NCBI GenBank assembly: GCA_964523945.1
Contig: CAZGBU010000055.1
Coordinates: forward strand, 1 to 13,243
Direction of reading: 5' to 3'
DNA from: CAKTOF01 sp964523945
Lineage (GTDB): Bacteria; Bacillota; Clostridia; Oscillospirales; Oscillospiraceae
DNA length: 13,243 nt
In this document: positions 6,126 through 12,430 of the stretch, piece by piece
How positions within the stretch are numbered: the stretch's first letter is position 1
Layout of the letters: each line of letters opens with the position of its first letter
Notes under the pieces: generated by a model
Told to the model about the DNA's origin: nothing
Seen by the model: only the letters and a program-made list of their open reading frames with translations
Database searches by the model: none
Translations under genes and position numbers: made by a program

Positions 6126-7025
6126 GTGAATGACTTGAACACAGCATGTTTTTTGTCTGCCGCGCGCACCAAAAATTTCTCCGCCACCGCCAAGGAGCTG
6201 TCCATCACGCAGCAGGCGGTCAGCCGGAGCATCCGGAAAATGGAGCAGGAGCTGGGATTCCCGCTGTTCATCCGCAACAGCCAGTCCATGGAGCTGTCCA
6301 AGGGCGGCGAATATTATTATAACTGGCTGACAACGCTCGACGAGAGCCTGAGCTGGGCCAGCATGCACTTCGGCGACTACGCCGCCGGAGGCGGCCAGGT
6401 GCGTTTCCGCATCGCGTTCTGTGACTGGATCGGCGATCTTCCCCCGATGCTGCGCGCAGCCGAGCGGCTGAAGCACGAACATCCCGAGCTGATCGTAGAA
6501 TATCTGACCGGCCCGGCAGCTGATACGTTTGGCTTTGTCGAAAAAGGCAGCGCCGACATCGTCATCCTGCCGGAAACCGCAGCTTTCTATATCACCGGCT
6601 ACCCCGACACCTATATTTCTATCCCATTCCATCTCGCGCACCTCAATGCATATTGCAGCCACGAATTCTGCGACGATGCCGGCCGGCCTGACCGCGAGGC
6701 GCTCGCACGCAGGCCGTTGATTCTCTCCCCGCTCGGCGGGCAGACGGAGGACACGGTCGTCCGCGCCGCCGCCGAGTGGCTTGGGCTGGGCAAGCCGCCG
6801 GAGATTCTCCGCGTGCCCAACCTCGACTCGGTCTATATGGAAGCGCTGTGCGGCGCAGGCTACACCATCTCACCGGAAAACCCGGTTGTCCGGCGCTGCC
6901 GCGGGCTGCAGAGCGAAGCGCTGCCGGTGACAATCCCGATTGTGGCAATGTGGCTGCAGAACCGCCGTGTGCCGTGGTCGCCGATCTTCACCGAGCTGCT
7001 CGCACAGGAGGTGCGCCAGGCGTGA
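6126..7025 (+). CDS. LysR-family transcriptional regulator (LysR3)
   Basis: Complete 299-residue LysR-type regulator starting with GTG. The start is set by AGGAGG (6111-6116) 9 nt upstream and by the short N-terminus before the helix-turn-helix (about 17-36, NFSATAKELSITQQAVSRSI). An upstream in-frame ATG at 6030 would overlap the promoter. The effector domain begins around residue 95 (VRFRIAFCDW). It shares features with the next gene: a GTG start, the short V-N opening, G-x-YYY after the DNA-binding domain, and a Cys-x-Trp or Cys-x-x-Trp patch at the start of the effector domain, suggesting a tandem duplication. It is divergent from SDR2, its probable target, and its stop overlaps the start of LysR4. 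Confidence 0.9.
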   Translation: MNDLNTACFLSAARTKNFSATAKELSITQQAVSRSIRKMEQELGFPLFIRNSQSMELSKGGEYYYNWLTTLDESLSWASMHFGDYAAGGGQVRFRIAFCDWIGDLPPMLRAAERLKHEHPELIVEYLTGPAADTFGFVEKGSADIVILPETAAFYITGYPDTYISIPFHLAHLNAYCSHEFCDDAGRPDREALARRPLILSPLGGQTEDTVVRAAAEWLGLGKPPEILRVPNLDSVYMEALCGAGYTISPENPVVRRCRGLQSEALPVTIPIVAMWLQNRRVPWSPIFTELLAQEVRQA

Positions 7026-7930
7026 ACACGAACTATATCCAGTGCTTTCTGACTGTGGCGCAGAAAAAGAGCTTCACCGAAGCCGCCAGCGCGCTGTTCT
7101 ACTCGCAGCAAACCGTCAGCAAATACATTGCGCAGCTTGAAACCGACCTGGGCGCCGTGCTGTTCGACCGCACCGGGCAATCGGTTCGGCTCACCGCCGC
7201 AGGGCGGTACTACTATGTGCTGTTTCAGTCGGCCAATCAGCGGCTCAATCTGGCTTCACAGCAGACCAAGCGGTACTACAGCCGGCTGTCGCGGCAGCTG
7301 AGTATCGGCTGCTCGGAGTGGCTCAATCCGTTTGGCTGCCTGATGGACGCGGTGCAGGCGTTCCGCGCGCAGCACCCGGAGGTCTCCGTCTCGATCCGCA
7401 AGCGCAACAACATCGACCTGCTGTCCGACCTGACCGGCGGCACCGTCGATCTCGCGCTGTACTCCGAGGGACATCTGCCGATGCGTAAGGACATCATCGC
7501 CACGCCGGTGGCGGAGGAACAGCTGTGCCTGTTCGGCCCGAGCGATGTCGTGGGTCTGGATCTGCCGGAGCCGGCGCGGATGGGACGCATCGACCTGCCG
7601 TACCTGATGGTACCGGGCTGGGACCGCAGCTACACCGAGAACTTTGTGCTTGGCCGGCAGGAGCTGGAATCCGTTGTCCCACGGCCGCATACCGTCCGTT
7701 TCCTGCCGAATGTGGAGTCAATGTGCGCGCAGATGCGTCTGACGCGCTGCCTGGCCGTCTCCGACCGGCGGTTTGGCTTTCTGCTTTCCGTCCCCGGGCT
7801 GGGCTATGAGCCGATCGATGGGACAACACACCTGTATGTGTGCCAGCGGCAGTTTTCCGAGCATCCGCTGCTCGGCGCGTTTATCGCACAGCTGCGCCGC
7901 TCGCTGGCCGAGCTGCCGCAGAATTGCTGA
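7022..7930 (+). CDS. LysR-family transcriptional regulator (LysR4), coupled to LysR3
   Basis: Complete 302-residue LysR-type regulator. The GTG start overlaps the LysR3 stop in a GTGA arrangement, and AGGAGGT (7006-7012) lies 9 nt upstream inside LysR3, so the two are translationally coupled. The helix-turn-helix is at about 17-36 (SFTEAASALFYSQQTVSKYI) and the effector domain starts near residue 91 (LSIGCSEW). Two LysR genes fused into one operon is unusual: equal production would suit a heteromeric regulator or two sensors of related metabolites. A strong hairpin terminator follows, then the second ene-reductase, a likely target. Confidence 0.92.
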   Translation: MNTNYIQCFLTVAQKKSFTEAASALFYSQQTVSKYIAQLETDLGAVLFDRTGQSVRLTAAGRYYYVLFQSANQRLNLASQQTKRYYSRLSRQLSIGCSEWLNPFGCLMDAVQAFRAQHPEVSVSIRKRNNIDLLSDLTGGTVDLALYSEGHLPMRKDIIATPVAEEQLCLFGPSDVVGLDLPEPARMGRIDLPYLMVPGWDRSYTENFVLGRQELESVVPRPHTVRFLPNVESMCAQMRLTRCLAVSDRRFGFLLSVPGLGYEPIDGTTHLYVCQRQFSEHPLLGAFIAQLRRSLAELPQNC

Positions 7931-7949
7931 AGCAAACAGATCCCGATTT

Positions 7950-7984
7950 GGCAGGCGCTGCAAAAAAGCAGCGCCTGCCGCTTT
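7950..7984 (+). terminator. Terminator of the LysR3-LysR4 operon
   Basis: Perfect 12-bp stem GGCAGGCGCTGC (7950-7961) with 7968-7979, loop of six A, then GCTTTC. The stem is very strong but the T-tract is only three bases, so some read-through into the ene-reductase is possible. Confidence 0.75.
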
Positions 7985-8044
7985 CGTGTAGGGGGTCTGC
8001 AATTTTGCTGTTTCCATTCCCGCTTCTTTGGGCGTAAATTATCA

Positions 8045-8074
8045 TCAGCACAATAGGCTGAATGAGAAATCAGC
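8045..8074 (+). promoter_or_regulatory. Triple half-site in the leader of the second ene-reductase
   Basis: Three alternating half-sites, TCAGC (8045-8049), GCTGA (8057-8061) and TCAGC (8070-8074), lie just before the ribosome site GGGAG (8079-8083). The middle one can pair with either neighbour. No convincing -35/-10 pair is visible in 7985-8092 (TATCAT at 8040-8045 has no good -35 partner), which would suit an activator-dependent promoter. Confidence 0.25.
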
Positions 8075-8092
8075 AGACGGGAGATATGGCTT

Positions 8093-10051
8093 ATGAATCC
8101 GTTTTATCCGCATTTGTTCGAACCGCTGACCATCAAGCGGACGACGTTCCGCAACCGGCTGTTCGTCGCGCCGCACATGATGTCGCATATGGACTATAAC
8201 GGCCGGCCGGACGACTCGATGATCGCCTTTTTTGCCGAAAAAGCGCGCGGCGGCTTTGCCGTCGTCACGCTTGGCGACACCCCGGTCGATCGGGAGCATG
8301 GCGCCACCAATCCGCGCTCATTCGCCGTCACGCCGGAAAACCAGCCGATGCTGGCCGAGATTGCCATGGCAATCCACGAAGGCGGCGCACTGGCCTCGCA
8401 TGAGCTCAACCACGGCGGCAACTCCGCCATCCGTGAAGCCAATTTCGGCGGCGACGACTGGATGCCCTGGGGCCCGGTTGACGCGGTCCGCTGGGACGGG
8501 CAGCCGATCCACGGCATGACCCCGGCGGAGATGGAGACAGTCGCCGAGCACTTCGCCGACTGCGCCGAGATCCTGAAAGACGCCGGCTACGACATGGTGC
8601 TGCTGCACGGCGGCCATGGCTGGCTGCTTGACCAGTTCATCTCGCCGCTGTACAACACCCGCACCGACGAGTTCGGCGGCTCGCTCGAAAACCGCGCGAA
8701 GTTCCCGCTGATGGTCATCGAGCGCATCCGGGAACGCTGCGGCGAGAACTTCCTGATTGAGTACCGCATGTCGGGCTCCGAGGAAATCGAGGGCGGCCTG
8801 ACCAAGGAAGAAGGCATTGCATTCGCCAAGCTGCTCGACGGCAAGGTTGACCTCATTCACGTTTCAGCCGGCCTCGACACCGAGGATGCGCAGGCTGTTC
8901 ACACCCACCCGACCATGTTCCTGCCGCACGGGGTCAACGTCCACTACGCGGCCGACATCAAGGCGGCCGGTGTCAAGACGCCGATCGTCACGCTCGGCGG
9001 CATCAATGATCCCGCGCTGGCCGAGCAGATTCTGGCCGACGGCAAGGCGGATGTCATCGCGATGGCGCGTGCGTCGATCGCCGACCCGCACTTTCCGGAA
9101 AAAGCGCGCCACGGCCGTGCGGACGACATCATTCCCTGCCTGCGCTGCCTCGACTGCCTGACCGGTATGCACGGCGGCAACAACCTCGTGTGTGCCGTCA
9201 ACCCGATGTCCGGCCGGGAAAACCGGTTCCGCAACTGCATCCGGCCGGCACAGCGCCAGCGGAACGTGCTCGTTGTCGGCGGCGGTCCCGGCGGCATGCA
9301 GGCCGCAGTAATCGCGGCCGAACGCGGCCATCTTGTCACGCTGGCCGAGGCCACCGGCAAACTCGGCGGCCTGCTGAAATTCACCGATTATGACGACCTG
9401 AAGATCGACCTGCGGCGGCTGAAAGACTACCTGATCCATCAGGTGGAAAAGAGCGCTGTCAACGTACTGCTGAACACCGCTGTCACACCGGAATTCATCC
9501 GTGCAGGCGGCTATGACGCGGTCATTCTGGCCGTCGGCTCGTCGCCGTCGCGCCCGCCGATCCCGGGGCTGGACGATCCGAGCGTTGAGCACGCAACGAC
9601 TGTCTATACCAAGCTGGACACATTCGGCAAAAATGTCGCGGTGCTCGGCGGCGGACTGGTCGGCTGTGAGACCGGCCTGTATCTGGCTGAGAGCGGCCGC
9701 AACGTCACCATCATTGAAATGCAGGGCGAAATTGCACCAGAAGCCAACTGGATGCACAAAGAGGGCATGATGCAGGCATTTGCAAATGCACCGATCACCT
9801 GCCGCACCAATCTGCGCGTTTCACGCATTGCGCCCGGAACGGTCGTATATGCCGTCAATGCGGACGGTGAGGAAGAGTTTATCCCCGCCGACGGCATCGT
9901 CTTTGCAATGGGCATGCGCCCAAACACCGAGACGGTCAGCGCGCTTCAGGACATCTGTCTCGACACCATCGCCGTCGGCGACTGCGTCCGCGCCCGCAAG
10001 GCCCGTCAGGCCATGGAAGAAGGGTTCTGGGCCGCCATTCGGCTGGCCTGA
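8093..10051 (+). CDS. NADH:flavin oxidoreductase / ene-reductase, second copy (BaiCD/BaiH group)
   Basis: Complete 652-residue paralogue of the first ene-reductase. The old-yellow-enzyme barrel covers about 1-348, with HGGHGWL (172-178) then QFISPLYNTRTDEFGGSLEN. Cluster ligands Cys349, 352, 355 and 367 have C-x2-C-x2-C-x11-C spacing, two residues shorter at the end than in the first copy. FAD motif VGGGPGG is at 395-401 and NAD(P) motif LGGGLVG at 518-524; the C-terminus ends with a GD...EEGFWAAIR motif. GGGAG is 9 nt before the ATG. The substrate-side loops differ clearly from copy one (for example 109-145), so the two probably act on different double bonds or intermediates, as BaiCD and BaiH do. 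It follows the LysR pair after a terminator and precedes the SnoaL-like genes across an assembly gap. Substrate unknown. Confidence 0.9.
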   Translation: MNPFYPHLFEPLTIKRTTFRNRLFVAPHMMSHMDYNGRPDDSMIAFFAEKARGGFAVVTLGDTPVDREHGATNPRSFAVTPENQPMLAEIAMAIHEGGALASHELNHGGNSAIREANFGGDDWMPWGPVDAVRWDGQPIHGMTPAEMETVAEHFADCAEILKDAGYDMVLLHGGHGWLLDQFISPLYNTRTDEFGGSLENRAKFPLMVIERIRERCGENFLIEYRMSGSEEIEGGLTKEEGIAFAKLLDGKVDLIHVSAGLDTEDAQAVHTHPTMFLPHGVNVHYAADIKAAGVKTPIVTLGGINDPALAEQILADGKADVIAMARASIADPHFPEKARHGRADDIIPCLRCLDCLTGMHGGNNLVCAVNPMSGRENRFRNCIRPAQRQRNVLVVGGGPGGMQAAVIAAERGHLVTLAEATGKLGGLLKFTDYDDLKIDLRRLKDYLIHQVEKSAVNVLLNTAVTPEFIRAGGYDAVILAVGSSPSRPPIPGLDDPSVEHATTVYTKLDTFGKNVAVLGGGLVGCETGLYLAESGRNVTIIEMQGEIAPEANWMHKEGMMQAFANAPITCRTNLRVSRIAPGTVVYAVNADGEEEFIPADGIVFAMGMRPNTETVSALQDICLDTIAVGDCVRARKARQAMEEGFWAAIRLA

Positions 10052-10067
10052 TACCCGCGGGCGCCGG

Positions 10068-10167
10068 NNNNNNNNNNNNNNNNNNNNNNNNNNNNNNNNN
10101 NNNNNNNNNNNNNNNNNNNNNNNNNNNNNNNNNNNNNNNNNNNNNNNNNNNNNNNNNNNNNNNNNNN
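10068..10167. other. Assembly gap of exactly 100 N
   Basis: The run of 100 N is the conventional placeholder for a scaffold join of unknown length. It lies 16 bp after the ene-reductase stop and 35 bp before the next gene's ATG. The flanks are very GC-rich (CCCGCGGGCGCCGG on the left, CCGCGACGCGG on the right), which could reflect a hairpin that stopped assembly. Any terminator, promoter or small gene here is unseen. Confidence 0.98.
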
Positions 10168-10202
10168 CCGCGACGCGGCAAGTCAATTAAGGAGGCAATG
10201 AG

Positions 10203-10865
10203 ATGAACCGAACCCCCGAAGAACTTGCGCGCCTGGTCCGCCGGAAAGAGAGTGCGCGCACCTGTGAAAACCTGATGGGCCGATTCTGCTTCTATCAGGC
10301 TGCCTGCCGCTTTGACGACATTCTCGCCATGTGGGCAGACGATCCGGACTCCCGCATTGAGCTGCCCTGGGGCGTGTACGACGGGAAAGCGGGCGTCGCG
10401 CGCTACTTTGCTGAGGAGCGGCCCGCGCATGCCGATCTGGAAGCCCGGAAAGGCTATCTGGATCTGCAGGCGCTCAACGGCCGTATGCTGGAGGTCGCCG
10501 AGGACAACCAGACTGCCCGTGCCATCTGGTGCACAATCGGCAGCCTGAGCGAGAAAAAAGACGGCGTTCCCAACTGTCAGTGGCACTGGGTGAAATTTGC
10601 TGTCGACTTCAAGAAAGAAGACGGTATCTGGAAAATCTGGCACATGGCGATCCATCCGATTTTGAAGACCAACTTCGAGGTCTGCTGGACCGAGCAAGAG
10701 AAGCTGACATACGAAAAGCTCAACGAGACGCCGCACTCGCCGGACCGCAAGCCGACATCGCGCGTGCTGTGGAGCTATGATCTGGACAACGTCTACCCGC
10801 TTGGACACCCGTCTCTGCCGAAGCCATACAGCAACTTCGACATCGACGTGGGCTACGGCTATTGA
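10203..10865 (+). CDS. SnoaL-like / NTF2-fold protein, first of three
   Basis: 220 residues, with an NTF2/SnoaL-type alpha+beta fold expected in about 15-160: an N-terminal helix pair (CENLMGRFCFYQ, 21-32), then IELPWGVYDG (52-61) and WHWVKFAVDF....DGIWKIWHM (127-148). Family members include polyketide cyclases, scytalone dehydratase, ketosteroid isomerase and the bile-acid 7-dehydratase BaiE. The Tyr/Asp pair I would expect from BaiE (Tyr, five residues, Asp) is not seen after helix 1, so dehydratase chemistry is not established. About 60 residues follow the fold, ending in a P-x-x-R...Y-x-x-D-x-V-x-P...PY motif shared with the next two genes. AAGGAGG is 7 nt before the ATG. First visible gene of a tight operon. 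Confidence 0.82.
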   Translation: MNRTPEELARLVRRKESARTCENLMGRFCFYQAACRFDDILAMWADDPDSRIELPWGVYDGKAGVARYFAEERPAHADLEARKGYLDLQALNGRMLEVAEDNQTARAIWCTIGSLSEKKDGVPNCQWHWVKFAVDFKKEDGIWKIWHMAIHPILKTNFEVCWTEQEKLTYEKLNETPHSPDRKPTSRVLWSYDLDNVYPLGHPSLPKPYSNFDIDVGYGY

Positions 10866-10879
10866 GGGAGGTGTGCGGC

Positions 10880-11665
10880 ATGAAAAAAGAAATGACCCTC
10901 GCGGAAATGAATTACGAGGCCGATCGTCTGGAGATTATCGACACTTGCTGGAACAAGGTCTCCGCATATGCATTCATGCACTCGAACAATGTGGACCGTT
11001 CTCTCTTTTTCGACAAGATGTGGTCCAAGCGCGACGACATCGTCCACGTCATGCCATGGGGCATCGAGGTCACGCGCGCGTCGAACGAATACAACCGCCA
11101 CGAAACCGACCGGATCTACAATGCCGACGATCCGAATCACGGCATCAGTTCCATGCAGAAGGGCATGCTGATGTTCCACTCCATTACGACCCCGGTCATC
11201 GAGGTGGCGGAGGATCTGCTCTCCTGCCGGCTGTCGTTCCGCTCTCCTGGTCATGAGACCTGCGTCTGGCCTGTCAACGCCAACGAGATGGAATACTCCG
11301 CCGAGTGGGCCTGGAGCGGCTACGGCTGGGATTTCATCCTGGAAGACGGCGAGTGTCGCGTGCGGAACATGCGCGTGACGCCGGTGTTCAAGTGCGACAC
11401 CAAGGTCTCCTGGGCTGAGGCACCGGCGCTTGCGCCGGATGTGGTCGAGTCGATCGTCCATAACCTGCCGCCCGAAACAATCCCGGCGCCGCGTCTGTTC
11501 CAGTACACGGCCGACGTCATCGTCCCGTGCAACGAGCCGGATCCGCCCGAGCCGTACCACGATCTGGAGAGCTGCAAAGAGCGCACCGAGATCGGCATCG
11601 GCTACGCCGCTGTGCACGGCTTTGCCACCGTCATGGAGCAGCAGGGCAAGAAGGAGGAAGATTGA
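10880..11665 (+). CDS. SnoaL-like / NTF2-fold protein, second and most divergent
   Basis: 261 residues from the ATG at 10880, chosen because GGGAGG (10866-10871) lies 8 nt upstream; an in-frame TTG at 10862 overlaps the previous stop and has no ribosome site. It lies 14 bp after the first SnoaL-like gene. The NTF2-like region keeps HVMPWGIEV (56-64) and a similar C-terminal extension, PAPRLFQYTADVIVP (202-216) ending in PEPY (223-226). The strand holding WKIWH in its neighbours reads CRVRNMRV (159-166), so this copy has lost that conserved tryptophan/histidine core. It also carries an insertion about residues 72-95. It may be a non-catalytic partner subunit or act on a different substrate. 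No signal peptide. Confidence 0.78.
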   Translation: MKKEMTLAEMNYEADRLEIIDTCWNKVSAYAFMHSNNVDRSLFFDKMWSKRDDIVHVMPWGIEVTRASNEYNRHETDRIYNADDPNHGISSMQKGMLMFHSITTPVIEVAEDLLSCRLSFRSPGHETCVWPVNANEMEYSAEWAWSGYGWDFILEDGECRVRNMRVTPVFKCDTKVSWAEAPALAPDVVESIVHNLPPETIPAPRLFQYTADVIVPCNEPDPPEPYHDLESCKERTEIGIGYAAVHGFATVMEQQGKKEED

Positions 11666-11668
11666 ACC

Positions 11669-12313
11669 ATGGCTGTCAACGAAAAAGAACTGGGTCTCGC
11701 GCTCTTCCGCCTGCGCGCTGCGCGCGAGTGCGAAAACCTCGCCGGCCGCTTTGCGTATTTCTTCACCGCCTCGCAGACAAACAAGCTCCAGGCACTGTTT
11801 GCCGACCGGTCGGATCTGCGCATCGAGATGCCCTGGGGCCTGTACAACGGCGCGGATGCCGCCGCGCGCTGCTTCGGCCAGGATATGACCGACCGCGACA
11901 GCGACAACGCCGAACGCATCAACGAGGACGTCCGTGGCCGGCTTGTGATGAACGACACCACGAGCGGCATCGTCGAGGTCGCCGGCGACGGCGACACGGC
12001 CAAGGGACTGTGGATGTTCCCCGGCGTGGAGACGTATGTGCTCGAGGGCAAACCCCAGGCATTCTGGAACTGGAGCTTCCTGCGTATTGACTTCGTGTTT
12101 GAAAACGGCCAGTGGAAAATCTGGCATTTGACGCAGGCCGTCTGCTACAACACCGCATACTTTGAAAACTGGAGCAAACACGAGCCGTTTATCTATGTGC
12201 CAAAGCACTGCTCGGCCGACGAGCCCGCGCCGCGCCGTTACACCTATTCCGCGGACGCGGTCTTCCCGGACGACGAGCTCGGGATTCCAGTTCCCTACGA
12301 GACCTGGCGCTGA
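11669..12313 (+). CDS. SnoaL-like / NTF2-fold protein, third
   Basis: 214 residues, starting 3 bp after the previous stop, with AAGGAGG (11651-11657) 11 nt before the ATG. Closely parallels the first copy: CENLAGRFAYFF (21-32), RIEMPWGLYNG (51-61), and NGQWKIWHL (146-154), then the shared extension PAPRRYTYSADAVFP (186-200) and IPVPY (206-210). Copy one and copy three are clearly paralogues. The tight spacing implies one transcript and probably interacting or sequential proteins. The family covers dehydratases, cyclases and isomerases, many working without cofactor on cyclic substrates. Which of these it is cannot be decided from the sequence. Confidence 0.82.
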   Translation: MAVNEKELGLALFRLRAARECENLAGRFAYFFTASQTNKLQALFADRSDLRIEMPWGLYNGADAAARCFGQDMTDRDSDNAERINEDVRGRLVMNDTTSGIVEVAGDGDTAKGLWMFPGVETYVLEGKPQAFWNWSFLRIDFVFENGQWKIWHLTQAVCYNTAYFENWSKHEPFIYVPKHCSADEPAPRRYTYSADAVFPDDELGIPVPYETWR

Positions 12314-12430
12314 GCCTGCTCTTCACAGCGCAGCGGTGCTGCCCCTGGTCGGTTCCATCCGTTTTCCCGCACAGCAAGACCCACGAAAGAAGCAATCCGT
12401 ATTGACAACCAAATAAAGGAGGAAGAAATG

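Noticed and set aside
9780..10190. Open frames running through the N block
   Set aside because: The N bases give no information and the frames overlap the end of a clear ene-reductase gene.
10859..12208. A 449-codon open frame on the minus strand opposite the SnoaL genes
   Set aside because: GC-rich third positions of the plus-strand genes create long open antisense frames. It has no ribosome site, no recognisable domain, and overlaps two well-supported genes.
137..12313. Calling this a bile-acid 7-dehydroxylation (bai) operon
   Set aside because: Only enzyme classes match. The CoA ligase, CoA transferase and transporter of bai are absent, the gene order differs, and the BaiE-type Tyr/Asp pair is not seen in the SnoaL-like proteins, so bai gene symbols were not assigned.
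12402..12407. Perfect TTGACA before the solute-binding protein
   Set aside because: A -10 box 17 bp downstream would fall on the ribosome site and start codon (GAAATG), so it cannot serve as a normal promoter for this gene.
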